Part shown: piece by piece, positions 12,441 through 25,505 of the stretch | Layout: the number at the start of each line of letters is the position of its first letter | Position numbering within the stretch: position 1 is the stretch's first letter | Origin: Cercis canadensis | Lineage: Eukaryota; Streptophyta; Magnoliopsida; Fabales; Fabaceae | Direction: 5' to 3' | NCBI GenBank assembly: GCA_003255065.1 | Contig: QAOA01003028.1 | Location: forward strand, 339,056 to 403,055 | Length of the DNA: 64,000 nucleotides | Notes under the pieces: model-generated | What the model was told of the DNA's origin: nothing | The model's database searches: none | What the model saw: only the letters and a program-made list of their open reading frames with translations | Made by a program: the position numbers and the translations under genes

Positions 12441-13749
12441 GTTTTTTGCGTAGTTTTCGTTTGCTGATTCAAAGTAGATCTTTCATGCAGTTTAGGCTTT
12501 GTTTGTTTGATTGTTTACGCTTGATTTTTTAGTGCTCTCCAGCCCCATTGGAATTCTTTTTTGGTGGTTTCATGCTTGCTTGTCCCGGTTTCTCACCTAC
12601 TGCTAAATTCTGAATTTACCTAAATTTAGTGGGTTGAGCTATTATCTGAGCCCCTGTAATTTTTCTAACCAGCCATCAAGAATAGACTTGTGTATCTGAG
12701 CCCCTTACCTAAGTGTAGTTAATTTTTTTTAACCTCTTCATCAGCAGCATTGAGAGGACCAAAGTCCTAAAAACTGGGGCTTCGTTGTCTTCACTTGGAA
12801 GTTATTGTTAATTTCTTCTGTCCAATTCTAAGGATTTTTTAACAATGAATCAATTTCAAAGTTTTACATGGTCACATAAGTGATATACACGTAAGTTAGA
12901 GCATATTTTAAGTGGCAACATTGACTTCAAAAATTTATATTTACTTTAATTTGCTGCCTAATCATTTTCTGATAAATTGCTTAGCACGAGAACAAATTTG
13001 TTCCGTCACCTAAACCTCAACATCTCAAACGATTATGGCTCTCGTTTATTGCTTTCTTCTTTGTAAAGCTGAACTCTAAAATACATAATAACTGTACAAC
13101 TCTAATTAATTCCGTGTTTGATTTTGGTGTTGGAGAATTAAAAAAAAGTGTAATAGCATATATATAATCAGGCAAGTTTATGAACATAAGAACTTTGCGA
13201 GTAGCGTTAGTCCTAGAAGCAGTACAATAGTCTAAATTTGTGGGGTGGAAGATGATCTCTTATGCATGTCTTGTAGTTTGGATGGTTGCTTTGAGTAGAA
13301 GGTTGCAATAGCAAAAGCTGCCTTAATATTATAGTATTCTTAGTTTCTTAATCCATGACTTGCGGGAATGTGGTGTTTCCTTTGTTGCTAACGTTGATGC
13401 TTTTAACTTTTTCATGAATTTGACTTAGAATTAATAATTGTTGCTAGCTGATTTGAAAACGAAATGCGTTCCGCAGTGATTGTCGCATTTGTCCATTCTT
13501 CCAACTTAAGAAAACAGAATTACAATACAAATAAGTACTTTCGAGCATTTACAAAAACTCCAAAAGCGTTTTCCATTTAAATTTATTGGAAACTTCATCA
13601 CTAAAAAGTGGAATTAGTATATTCTCGTATGTTACAGATTCATTATCTTCATCTAGAGAGAGGACCATGAAAAGAAATGAAACATGATGGAAGAGTTATT
13701 TGGTATTTTTTTGTAATAAGAAAAATAACGTAAGTAAGGAAATGGTGTA

Positions 13750-13850
13750 TTTTTTTTTGGTACTTTTATGTATGATTTCAAATTCGAACACATAACCTAT
13801 AAGTTTTGAGAACGATCTTAATACCACTCAAATATAAACTATTTTATAGA
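13750..13850 (-). repeat. Dispersed SINE-like repeat (family S), copy
   Basis: On the minus strand it has TTTGAGTGGTATTAAGA (A-box-like) and TGTTCGAATTTG (B-box-like), then a tail AAAAGTACC followed by an A run. Similar units recur in this window near 14545, 16470, 25420, 26755 and 52745. The family is probably an old tRNA-derived SINE. Confidence 0.45.
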
Positions 13851-14544
13851 TGATGTATTTGATTCTTTAACTTCTGTTTTATTTTAAAAAATGGGCGAAT
13901 ATGGTAGAAATGAAAAGCCGGCGAGAGTATATTTTCTGTCCAAAATGTAGCATTATTTTTTTCAATTTTTTCATTAAAGTTTTATTTTTTGCATTAATTT
14001 TATCCTTAATTTGTTTTTAGTTTCGAACTTATTCCTTATTGTCACTATTAGCACTCCTCCCAAAAGAAATTGATAAGTCTATTAAGCAAACATTAATTTT
14101 AAGAGTGATGCACAAATAACACTAGAGGATGAGGAGTTTGAATTAAAATAAAGTTAAAGGAGCATGTGGAAATAACATTAATTATCGAACTAATATTCAA
14201 TCTTGACATAACGAAGGAGAAGAGAGTTTGCAATCCTATACTATTGCACTAATAAGAAGAATCCAAGTTAAAAGCTTTTAAAATTGTTAAATTTTTGAAG
14301 TAATTATAATGTTAGTGTCTTTTAGATGGTGTCTATGGATGGTCAAGGTCAATTAGTGTGCCAATTTAGCAATTTCTATTGAACCAAGAAAAAAAAAAAA
14401 GACTTTACAATTTCTATGAAAAGGGATATCAAGAGTGATGCTTTTTACATTTTTTTAAAAAGAATAAAGATAAGAAGGATGTGATAAAAAAAAAAATTTA
14501 AGGACAAAACAAGAAAAAAAAAAGGAGTAGTTTTGATTTTATTT

Positions 14545-14640
14545 TTTTTAGTATTTTGGTTATAATTTTAGATTCAAACACAAAATTTATAAATCTTAAA
14601 GACAATCTCACTTCATTATCTTAAGTGAAGTTAAAATATA
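14545..14640 (-). repeat. Dispersed SINE-like repeat (family S), copy
   Basis: Same layout as the copy at 13750: on + it reads TTAGATTCAAACACAAAATT, then CTTAAAGACAATCTCA. It is degenerate. Confidence 0.35.
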
Positions 14641-15635
14641 TATATAAAAAAACTCATATATGCATAAACTAATTTATTTATTTATAAGATTACATAAACT
14701 AATTTAGATTTAGATAAAATTCAATTTATAGACCTTTCCATCAAACTTACATTATGCCTTATATGTATATAATAGTATATAAGATACAAATGTACCGAAT
14801 TTCTAATATTTTAGTGGCTACATGATTGGCACGATTGAAAGCCCAAAACATCTAAGGGCACATTTAGTTTCCTTTATCTAAATAAAAAATTTCAAATGAA
14901 AGATTCATTGCTATGATCTTTTCTATTCAATTTCATTTATTAATCATCATTAAATTCCTTCATTTTTTCTCCATCCGTCCATCAAAATAAGCAGTAAATG
15001 ACCATTTTTCAGATAAAACAGTGAATCATTCTCTCCTGTACAGTTCATTGATTAACCCTTAATTTTTTTATCAACTGTTTTTTCTACATTTTGTTCTTTT
15101 AAATGCATCATTCAAAAGATCCAAATTCTATCTGCAAATATTACATAAACCACACAAATGGTAGCATCCAAATTCATACGATTCAATTTTATTTTTTTTC
15201 CATCAAACTTGGATAGTGCATCAAATAGTCTGCAGTTGAATAGTATTAATATAATCCTTAAAATTTATGTGTTTTATGTTCGAACTTAAAATCTTAGTTA
15301 ACGAGAATTAATTCAATTGATAAGAGTTGAAGTTAGTAATCATCTTTTATTAGACAATTTATAAGTACATTATAAGTTCTTGTTAAAGCTTATAGCATGC
15401 CTTAACATTAAAATGGAATAGCCACCTCTCATTTTAAACTTATTTTAATAAAAAAAGAAAAATGAAAAAACAAATATACCAAGTGCTTTTGTAACGGCAC
15501 GGTGCTTTTGTGCAATGAAATTTGGTAAACATAATCTAACGACACCGTAAAGAACAACAACTTGACTCCATCATTAAAAGTAGGAGCCCCACCATAGCAC
15601 TAAATCACAAAATTAGACCACTTTCATTCCCTCTC

Positions 15636-15643
15636 TATAAATA
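15636..15643 (+). promoter_or_regulatory. TATA box of the NPC gene
   Basis: TATAAATA lies 80 bases before the start codon at 15723 and is followed by a CA-rich, then CT-repeat leader. Spacing places transcription start near 15667. Confidence 0.6.
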
Positions 15644-15722
15644 TTTCCAACTTATTTTCTCAACAACCAAACACAGATCTCTCTCTCTCTCTCTCTCTGC
15701 TTTTTGCAATATTAACAGAGCA

Positions 15723-16238
15723 ATGGGCACCCGTACCCATACCCATACCCGCGCTTCTATCTTTTCTTTCATCTTCATCTTCAGCCTTTTGCTTTTCAAC
15801 TCCCCAACTGGTAATGCAATTGCGAACCCCATCAAAACCGTCGTCGTTATGGTGATGGAGAACCGGTCCTTCGACCACATGCTGGGGTGGATGAAGAAGC
15901 TCAACCCGAAAATCAATGGCGTGGATGGTTCGGAATCCAATCGGTTATCTGTGAAAGACCCGAATTCGAAGAAGTTCATCTTCAACGACCAGTCTCACTA
16001 CGTCGATCCGGACCCGGGTCACTCCTTCCAAGCTATAAGGGAGCAGATATTCGGGTCAGAGGACACCTCAGCCAACCCGGCTCCCATGAACGGGTTCGCC
16101 CAGCAAGCTTATTCCATGGATAATACTACGCATATGTCCCAGAATGTGATGAGTGGCTTCAATCCCGATATGGTTGCCGTTTACAAGACCCTTGTTTCTG
16201 AGTTCGCTGTGTTCGATAGGTAAGATTCCCAAGCACAT

Positions 16239-16294
<56 letters not shown>

Positions 16295-18751
16295 CTTTTC
16301 CTTTCTTATTATGGATAATTTTTTTTTTGTTTTTCTTTTATTTTGGGTTAAATGGTATTTGTCTATTTGAAATATGGCTAAAAAGAGAATTAGATTTCAT
16401 TGGTATCAAATAATTAATGCCACATATACTGATATATGCACGTATAAATAAATAAATAATTTTTTTTTTTATATGACTTTGATAGTATCACTTTAACCAA
16501 TTTAAAATAGTATGACGAGTTCTGTATTTGAATTTAAAATCATAACTGAAAGTATTTAAAAATAAATTATATGTAGTAATGTGATTTTAGTATGTCATAA
16601 TCACAAACATCACAATCATATATTACTTATGTAGATGGTGCATAATTAAATAACGAAATAGGATGTGAACTTTGAAAGCCACTAAAGTTTTCTCTACTTA
16701 ATTTTACAATCACTTCGTTTTTTCAAATGATATGGTGATGATTAACAAGCATTTATATCGATCATATATTTTACATTTATTCATTGTCATGTACGGTTAA
16801 GGTGTGAAATTAATGTGACATGAAATTACAAAAATATTTTCATTAATTAAATTTGTCTTAATTCAGTATTAATAATGTGTGGGAATAAATTTACGAAGAA
16901 AAATTAGTTGTATTTTTAGTTTCTTTTTGCTATTAAGAAATTACTTTTTTTTGCATAGGCATGCAAATGGCCTTACGTAAAAATATTTTTATTTCAAAAT
17001 CATACATTAACATTTACTCAAACACTGGATTATGCAAATAAGAGTACGTAATAGTTAAGTTAATAAATANATCATAGATGAACATTTACTCAAACACTGG
17101 ATTATGCAAATAAGAGTACGTAATAGTTAAGTTAATAAATATTTATCGCTCATAATGTGCATGCATTTAACCATTGGATTGAATTCAAAGATTATTAACT
17201 CATTCTTATGGATAAAGTTAATTATAAAAATATCATAAAAAGGAAAATAGACATTGACATAGAAAAGAAAAACTAACCATTGAGTGTATAGGTGGTTTGC
17301 CTCCGTGCCGTCCTCCACTCAGCCCAACCGTCTCTACGTCCACTCAGGCACTTCCGCCGGTGCCACCAGCAACGTGGCGGCACTCCTCGCGAAGGGTTAC
17401 CCACAGAGAACCATTTTTGACAATCTCGATGATGCCGGGATAGACTTCGGAATATACTATCAGAATATTCCGGCCACACTATTCTATAGGAACTTAAGGA
17501 AGCTCAAGTACGTGCCCAAATTCCACCCATACGACTTGTCGTTTAAACGACACGCGAAAGAAGGGAAGTTGCCGGGGTATGTTGTGGTGGAGCAGCGGTA
17601 CATGGACACTAAGTTGACCCCGGCCAATGATGATCATCCTTCGCATGACGTCTACCAAGGGCAGAAGTTCGTGAAGGAGGTGTACGAGACTCTGAGGGCG
17701 AGTCCGCAGTGGAACGAGACCCTCTTTGTGATCACGTACGATGAGCATGGTGGGTTCTACGATCACGTGCCTACGCCGGTGAGTGGAGTTCCCAGTCCAG
17801 ATGGGATTGTGGGCCCAGAACCGTTTAACTTCACGTTTAACCGGTTGGGAGTCAGGGTCCCAACTATTGCAATCTCACCTTGGATAGAGAAGGGCACAGG
17901 TAAGTTCGCTTTAGATACAATCTTTTTCTTTTATTTTTTTATTTAAAAAATATAATTTATTTAGATATTTCTTAACAGATATTCTATAATATTATATGAG
18001 TATGTTATACTATATTAATATAACAAGTATACATTATTTTTATATTTTATTGAATATAAAATATAATTTATTTTATTTTTTAAATAAACTTAAAAACAGT
18101 TAACTTGTATATATGTCATTTATATATTAATTATTTTTATGTAGTATAACATATAACATAAATATCAAAAATATTTAAAAAACCTTCATTTCTTAATCAT
18201 ACCTCCATCTTTCTTTAAATCTCATATCATCCAAAACTTATAGGTGTATTTCTATTTATTCCTTTAATTTATATGGCATTTAAACTAAAACAGGAAAAAG
18301 AATTAATTAGTTTTATTTAATAGAATTCTTTAAAGAAAATATTGCATGCTCAATTATTTTGATGATGAATCATTGCTCGCCTAACTTGTGATGGAAAAAC
18401 ACTAAAGAAGATTCTCCTAGCACCTTCTACACACACCATGATCTGACTTCACGTATCACGCCCTCATAATCTTGACAACTTGCTTTCAGTTAAGCACAAG
18501 TCACCACTCACAAGTTCACACGTAACCTGCTTATTTCACAGTTCACACTACTTTTTTGGTTCACGTTTCAAATCACTTTGAAAAAGAGTCAAATAAAATA
18601 AGCATATGCATGGTGGGATATGGGGAGTGGGACCATATGCTTTTTTGGGTTAATCTTCGTTTGTCAAACTGAATGATAATGTGAAAGCTTATTTGGATAT
18701 TTCCCAATCTTTCCAAACATACACTTAAGAAATTGACCTTTTGATGGTGTG

Positions 18752-18782
<31 letters not shown>

Positions 18783-20466
18783 TTTTTTTTNNNNNNNNNN
18801 NNNNNNNNNNNNNNNNNNNNNNNNNNNNNTTTTTTTTTTTTTTTTTCTTGTTGTCTTAAGCAACACATAGGAGCTATAATGAAGGGAGATTATGAGTTGC
18901 TTGGCATATTAGCTGATAAGGGGTTTTCTTTTGGTACTAGGTAACTTGATTAAATACGGCTCTTAAATTAGAAATTGATTGCTCATTGATTTCATATAAA
19001 GGCGCCATAATAAAAAATTGAAGTGGGTTCAAACATATCTTCAGTATTGATGTGTTTTGCTGTCAAGAAAGAGTAACTTCACTTAATGTGTTTTTATGTG
19101 TGGTGTTTGGGTTTTATTTTTCTTATTGCATGCTAGTTGTAGGTCCATTTGTCCCAACACATTGATTCCTCAACTAATTCTCTTTTAAGATACATTGAGA
19201 AGGGCATAGTGCTGGGAGGGAAATTTTTGGACTCTCTATCTGGTATCTAAGAATCAACAACCAATTAGGAATAACCCATTTGGGCTTAGGTTAATCTATT
19301 GTGAGCATTCTTGTTATGTGCAATAGTTCAAGTGGTTATATTTCTAACTTTTAAGGTTGAAGAGGTTCTCAAGACCCATGGTCAAATCTTAGTGCACATG
19401 TTTTGGTGATTATTGATGTTATTGTAGTGTTATTATTAGCAGCTTCAATGTCTGTTTTTTCACATATGAGAGTTGTAAATATACATTATACTATAAATAT
19501 TCTATCTCTGGTAATTTTGTTTTTTGAAATGGTTATTTTGTTCTAAGTCGTAGTAAAATATAGTTATTTTGTCATAATTTGGGAATCAAATTGTAAGTAT
19601 TAGAGGACCTTAATACATGCTTGAATAGAACTGATTAATGTGTGTTATGTACAAACTAACTTATGACTTCAAGTTTAGAGCAATCGTTAATTTGTGATTT
19701 ACTATGATGGTGCAGTTGTTCATGGGCCAAATGGGTCTCCATCTCCAACATCAGAATATGAGCACTCATCCATTCCAGCAACAGTGAAAAAGCTCTTCAA
19801 TCTGCCTTCATTTCTGACCCAGAGAGATAAATGGGCAGGCACCTTTGAGGGCATTGTTCAAACCCGGACAGAACCCAGAACCGATTGCCCTGGTTAGTCA
19901 CCTTAATCAAATAATTACGCAAGTTTACGCAAGACTCTCAGTGTAAAACTCTATACACCAAATTATATTACATGAGTAAAAGCTTTTAGCCGATTTTTTA
20001 ATATGTGACAGCATATGATTTATTATCTAAATAGAATGCTTTGGAGTAATTAACAAGTGGATCAAATTGATTTGAATCTATATATAATAGATGCTACTTA
20101 TATACTAGGGCATATTCCACAACTATTCATGATTTTTAGTGTTATTTTGGTGCAGAGCAACTTCCGGAGCCTGTAAAGATCAGGAAAGGTGAGGCTAATG
20201 AAGATGCTAAGCTGAGTGAATTTCAACAGGAGTTGATTCAGCTTGCAGCAGTGCTAAAAGGAGAAAATATCTTAACTAGTTACCCAAATACAATAGGGCA
20301 GGAAATGAGTGTGAAGCAAGGTAAAGAGTACATGGAGGATGCAGTTACACGATTCTTTGAGGCAGGGCTTTATGCAAAGAAAATGGGAGTTAGTGAAGGA
20401 AACATTGTCCAGATGAAGCCTTCTCTTACTACAAGACAATCAAAATCTTCAACTGCAAAACCTTAA
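15723..20466 (+). CDS. NPC6: Non-specific phospholipase C (NPC6-like)
   Basis: Four exons join in frame: 15723-16219, 17292-17899, 19716-19892 and 20156-20466 (530 residues, the normal family length). The enzyme hydrolyses phospholipids and plant galactolipids to diacylglycerol and the head group, acting in secretory or membrane compartments. A hydrophobic signal peptide spans residues about 11-25. The phosphoesterase motifs are present: ENRSFDH at 46-52, TSAGATSN at 186-193 and [10 protein letters not shown] from 315. NGVDGSES and the C-terminal [17 protein letters not shown] region match NPC6 better than NPC1 or NPC2. Exons 1 and 2 are much more GC-rich than their surroundings. Intron 2 holds a MITE copy and a sequencing gap; intron 1 holds a CT/TA microsatellite and a duplicated N-flanked patch. 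No lesion is seen in the coding frame. Confidence 0.93.
16240..16290. repeat. Compound (TC)n(TA)n microsatellite in NPC intron 1
   Basis: A run of TC dinucleotides turns directly into TA dinucleotides just after the exon 1 donor (GT at 16220). It is likely length-polymorphic. Confidence 0.9.
16470..16570 (+). repeat. Dispersed SINE-like repeat (family S), copy in NPC intron 1
   Basis: Contains GAGTTCTGTATTTGAATTTA, matching the copy at 25420 (GAGTTCTGTATTCAAATTTA), followed by AATCATAACTGAAAGTA and an A-rich tail. Confidence 0.4.
17009..17141 (+). repeat. 61-bp duplicate flanking a single N (assembly scar)
   Basis: The 61 bases at 17009-17069 end at an N (17070) and recur exactly at 17081-17141. 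The pattern, repeated at other N positions in this window, suggests an unclosed overlap rather than a biological duplication. It lies in NPC intron 1. Confidence 0.8.
17945..18185 (-). mobile_element. MITE-like element, family M copy 1 (in NPC intron 2)
   Basis: On the minus strand it aligns by eye with the elements at 30235-30515 and 53755-53960, sharing a core that reads GTTTTTAAGTTTATTTAAAA and TATTATACT-type ends. Both ends carry related GTTATACTA/TAGTATAAC sequences in inverted orientation. No coding capacity. Confidence 0.6.
18791..18829. other. Assembly gap (39 N) inside a poly-T tract
   Basis: Thirty-nine N are bounded by T runs on both sides and preceded by a TG microsatellite. The true length of the T tract in NPC intron 2 is unknown. 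Confidence 0.95.
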
Positions 20467-21291
20467 AAAGCATGCAGTGTGAGAGATTGAGGCTCACTTT
20501 GGAATTACTAGTGCTTATTTAAAGTAATTGGTTGTAAAAATTAATGCTGAAACTTGTAACAAATAAACTATCCACCACCAAGCATATACCTAGTACAAGC
20601 CACTAAATATGATCTACTTCTTATATTTGAACCTCTATATTGTCATACACTAGTGGCCATGACTTAGCATCTGTAGCTTAATTTACACTACCAAAATTAA
20701 TTCAGTCTGGGTAGAGGAATCCACCCCAAAATATTGTATTGCCATGTATTATTTCTTAACATCAATCTTGCTCTCCTCATAATTCATGTGAAAGAAGTCA
20801 GATCCACTTATTTTTATAGATTTCATAGCAGATATTAATTAGTGAATCTAAAGATTGAAGAAAACTTTAAATTTGTTGTTTCGAATTTCAAGTAGTAAAT
20901 CTTCATGATGAAAATTGATTCGGTGAGGTGCAAATGGGTCACGCCAAACGCAATGTGCTTTCATTACCCAAAGAACAATAGATGGATAGAAAGTAAATGG
21001 CATATTGATTTTGGAAAAGAAAGTAAAGTATTTTGCTTTTCGTCACTTTATAATTGAAAGCAAAGCATCTTAATTTATGTATTAAAGAAGAAAGAACATC
21101 TTAATGCTTAATTAATATGCTAAAGTTTCATCACTATTTCCAGCTTGTCTTTCTGCTTCCCTCAGATCTGCTTTTAACCCTGCATGAAAGAAGCTACTAC
21201 TCAAAATCCCCATTACAACACACCTAGCTTGTGAGGACGAATTAAGTTAGCTTGTAATTATATTGCGAGTATTAATTTCTTTTGCTCAGTC

Positions 21292-21329
<38 letters not shown>

Positions 21330-21852
21330 NTTTTTTTTTAGCTTTTTTAAATTTCAAAGAGTCCAAATTAAGATTTCAATTCCAACAATCTAACTTATTT
21401 CTTTATATTTTTCCCATTTCGTGTGGTTCATTATAATTTGGGATGCCTAACAAGGAGTAATCCATATCTTCCATAAATTTCCTCCTACTCGTTATGAGGT
21501 TTGAAAATTATAGTATTACCATTCTAACAATTTAATATATCTATTACTATTAATTTGAGCATTATTTAAGTGACGTACATAATTTATGAACTTGAAAGCT
21601 AGCTCGTTTACATTTATTCACTTACTTTCACATTCAATTTTGTCAATTTTGTTAACTGACTCTAGTCTCCTTCATGGTATTATAGATATATCATTAATAT
21701 TTCATACTTCAAAAGTTATATTCGAATATTTTTTAGTTTGTTACAAATATTAGAACGAGATAGTAAACTTATATTTTACATGTGAACCAATAAAAATTGG
21801 CCTGAATGGAAGAGATTCTAGTTGCTTAAGCAAGTGGTCTTAAATTCGAGCC

Positions 21853-22945
21853 CTTGTGAATATAATAAAATCTCTTGCATACTACTCAAACCCCTTATCA
21901 CTAGATCATACCTAGTGACTTATATTTTACATCTCAAGCTCACATAGTGAACGTGTGCACGAAAGATACTAGTTCAACTTCCAATTTGAACTAGTATAGC
22001 CACCTCTTTAATGCATCTGCTCCTGGGGATAGCTACCTCTTTCAGAAGGAGAAGGTTTCCCGAAAGTTGATGGGTTCAGTGGCCCTCCTACCTTACTTAT
22101 ATTCTGGTTTCTATTGGTGTTTCGTTTGTGATTCTCTTTTGCTAATGGTTTGGTATGTCGTGTGATTGTGTGTCTTTCTTGGCTTTGGTTTGCATTGTAC
22201 GGTTCTCCTTCTCGTTGTCTGAATGGGTTTTTGGTTGGTTTACGTTGTCTGCGGGTGCTTTGTATTTTCGGGGCAAAAAGAAAAACGAAAAAGAAGGAAA
22301 GAAAGAGGATTATAGATATATTGAGAAATTGAGATTTACATTGATGATATGTAATGATTTGGACCAAAGTATCAAATTGAGGTTGTGATTGTGTGATAGT
22401 TGCATTATGATTGTTGTAATTGTGAAGAAAAAAAAATGAAATAGGCGCTGAGGTGAATTGCAGCCAAATGTGATTGTTGTGGCCACTGTAACATCACTAT
22501 AGAGGGTGTAGTTGCTATTNCTTGTGAATATAATAAAATCTCTTGCATACTACTCAAACCCTTTATCACTAGATCATACCTAGTGACTTATATTTTACAT
22601 CTCAAGCTCACATAGTGAACGTGTGCACGAAAGATACTAGTTCAACTTCCAATTTGAACTAGTATAGCCACCTCTTTAGTTCTCTATTCTAAACGAACCA
22701 AAATTCCTGAACTTTATAATCTGAAATATTAAGGTTTTAAATTGCTGTTCACAATAGCAACTACACCCTCTATAGTGATGTTACAGTGGCCACAACAATC
22801 ACATTTGGCTGCAATTCACCTCAGCGCCTATTTCATTTTTTTTTCTTCACAATTACAACAATCATAATGCAACTATCACACAATCACAACCTCAATTTGA
22901 TACTTTGGTCCAAATCATTACATATCATCAATGTAAATCTCAATT
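21853..22945. repeat. Direct plus inverted repeat complex around a single N
   Basis: A 158-base segment (21853-22010) recurs directly at 22521-22678 with one visible mismatch. A 193-base segment ending at the N (22327-22519) recurs as its reverse complement at 22753-22945. The order is A-X-B-N-A'-Y-B(inverted). Either a foldback element or a mis-joined, partly reversed contig end would give this. Confidence 0.85.
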
Positions 22946-23660
22946 GACAATACTAGTCACAATTGACAACAAAATAATTGTGGTTAATTAATTGTGATTG
23001 CTGACCACAATTTAAAATCTTATATAGTGATATGGCTATTTTAGGCATGTGTAATTATTCAACGTTACATAAAGGATTCTTATTTTGATCAGTTTCTTGG
23101 GGTAGGGGATTACAAAAGAAGAATGAAGGGTCTACTAGGACACTTTCCATCTAATCATGTTCTTGGGGAGGGCAACAAAATTAATGCTGCTAATTTAGAA
23201 AGCTTTCAGTTATCTTAGTTCACTTTGGGAAGATCTCACCTCAAAATATTGTAAAATTATACTCTTCTGAATGTTCTATCTTGTGTCTTCCAAACACTTT
23301 TATTGGAATCATGTCCCTTTGGATGGCAACATGACCTAGCAACTTTAGCTTTCTTATACTTCATGTCAAAGAAAAGTTGATAAATAGTTTCTAGCTTTCA
23401 CAGCGAATCCATTTCTTACCATCAATTATATTATCTCAAATCTTGAAATCTTATAAAAAATTTTAGTCTTAAAAATATAGGATCAATTTAACTTTGCCCC
23501 CTAATTTATCCAGCCAATACAATATCCTCCCAATTTATGTAGTTAAGGGCATCGCCTTCTAATTTAAAATGATTATTTGCAATGTTCTCCCTACCATCCA
23601 AATCAAGTGTTATCATTTTCACAATTTGAACAGCACATGCAAATAACGAAATGCTTTATT

Positions 23661-23844
23661 ATTATTTTTTTTGGTTATCCACCGGTGTCCGGGCTTTGCC
23701 CGACTAATCCGGTTTCGAGCCGGGAAGGATCACAAGGGCGGTAAAGCTCTCCCAACAGACGCAGTTACATTTCCAAGGGCTCGAACCTGAGACCCTTGGT
23801 TAAGCTAGAACAGCCCCTTACCAGTTGATCTACACACTTGTTAG
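23661..23844 (-). mobile_element. tRNA-derived SINE with target-site duplication
   Basis: On the minus strand an A box (TAGATCAACTGGTAAG) is followed by a good B box (GGTTCGAGCCC). A body containing TGTTGGGAGAGC, CGGACACCGGTGG and a short A/T-rich tail follows. It is flanked by TAACGAAATGCTTTAT (23644) and TAACGAAATACTTTAT (23845), a 16-base target-site duplication with one mismatch. This is the best-preserved retroposon in the window. It is not a functional tRNA gene. Confidence 0.85.
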
Positions 23845-25419
23845 TAACGAAATACTTTATAATATAAAAGAAATGCCGTTTTAACTTTCAACTTTCAATT
23901 AGTACTCTTTATGATTAAATCTGTTGAGTGACTCCATTCTCACATTATTTTCTGTGAAAAAAAATTGCTTCTGAATTATTGTTGATATGAAGGACGTATA
24001 GACAGAAAGTAATAGGGGCATATGATCACTTTTGGAAAACAAAGTAAAGTATTGCTTTCATTTTCTGTCACTATGAAGTTGAAAGCAAAGCATCTTAATG
24101 ACTTTAATCACACTAACGTAATGTTAACTGCTTAGGTTCTATCAGTTTCTCAAGTAATTTCAGTCCCCACCACGCCTTATTTAATCCCTCTAAGGTATTG
24201 TCTTCGTCTTTTCCTCAAAACTGCTTTAAAATCTGCACTAAAAAAGCTGGTACTCTAAATTCTGATAGCGAAGTTCATATTGTGCTTATCTAAGATTCTG
24301 ATATAGGGAAGTCTACACCCTAGGCTCATAGCTTGCATGCGAGGACGAGTTCGTACAACATCCAAAATTCTTTAGAGGTGAAACCTTTTAAGATTATGCT
24401 CTCTTTTTCATTGCATATTGGTTGTATTTCTTTGCATATCTCAACAGCTTAATCACTCAATTTATGAGAATGTTTTAAGTTTATGGAGAATACAAATTAG
24501 GATCTCCTACATATCTCTTACAATAAATTTGGGCATTATTTATGTGGCGTAGTTCATCAACTGGCTTTACATGACAGCTTGGTTTTGTTTATTCTTTTAA
24601 ATTCATATTTAATTTAGTTAATTTTTTAAAACTGACTCTACTCGGCTTTATATAATTTAGTTCTCTAAATTTTTTATTTAATTAATTTATTGGAGTTTGG
24701 AGATGCTATTGTTTCTCACACTTCTTTGTATTATCCATATTTAGCAAAGTCTAAATTTAATAGAATTTTCTAATACTTTTCGTTTCCAATGAATGAAATT
24801 TATGGTCCATTGTAAGCTACAAAAGGGGGGGAAAAAAAAGCATCCTATCACTTTTAGTGAGATTTGAATATGAAAAAACCCATTTACCAATTAATAATGC
24901 ACGTGATATCCTTTCATTTTTTGTTAGATAATAGCATAGAAGTTCATATTCACTATGTCATATAAATTATCTAAACTTATTACTAGATCTCACTGAGTGG
25001 CTTGTAATGTAACAAATTATAAATCCAATTAAGGGTTTTCTGTAAAAAACAATTAGTATGAGAAGAAAAACACTTCTGAGTTTTCATTTGTATAAGTAGA
25101 CCTTTGTAAAACTCTTCTAAATCATACTTGTTTTGTGCAGACAATCGGAGAGAAGAAGTGTAGCAATCCCATATCGCTGACAGTCTGAGACCGACTGGAA
25201 TTGCACTCAGTTGTTTCCTTTCTTCTTAATTTGATTTGAATCTCTAGGTATTTCATACAACTTTTCACTATATATGTGATTTCTCTCTTTAGAGAGCTTC
25301 TATATATATATTGATCAAACTTTTCTGGTTGTTATAGTATACAACGTCTTTCCCAACTTTCTTCAGGATTGTATAAAGACTTTACGTTTTCTAACTAACA
25401 AAATATTATTTTTTGAGAT

Positions 25420-25505
25420 AATTATAAGTGGGTGATAACAATTTTCAGGGTTTGTGAGTTCTGTATTCAAATTTAGAATCGTAAACAAAAGTACCAAAAA
25501 AATAA
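25420..25505 (+). repeat. Dispersed SINE-like repeat (family S), copy
   Basis: Reads AGTGGGTGATAAC, then GTATTCAAATTTAGAATC, then AAAAGTACC and an A run: the same order as the minus-strand copy at 13750. Confidence 0.45.

Larger units (their letters stand above)
12441..15600. other. Intergenic region between SMG7 and NPC
   Basis: No open frame of note on either strand. AT content rises steadily after 13 kb. Two copies of a dispersed tRNA-related short repeat lie at about 13750-13850 and 14545-14640. Nothing else is recognised. Confidence 0.6.

Noticed and set aside
15635..15985. 116-residue minus-strand ORF opposite NPC exon 1
   Set aside because: Shadow of the GC-rich NPC exon and its CT-repeat leader. 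The plus-strand frame has signal peptide, ENRSFDH motif and a matching splice donor.
18573..18944. ORFs spanning the N gap and poly-T tract
   Set aside because: Made of homopolymer translation and undefined residues.
22008..22388. Overlapping ORFs on both strands near 22.2 kb
   Set aside because: Sit within the direct/inverted repeat complex beside an assembly gap. No family resemblance.
23760..23844. Possible tRNA gene
   Set aside because: A and B boxes are present, but the cloverleaf does not close and a SINE body with target-site duplication follows.
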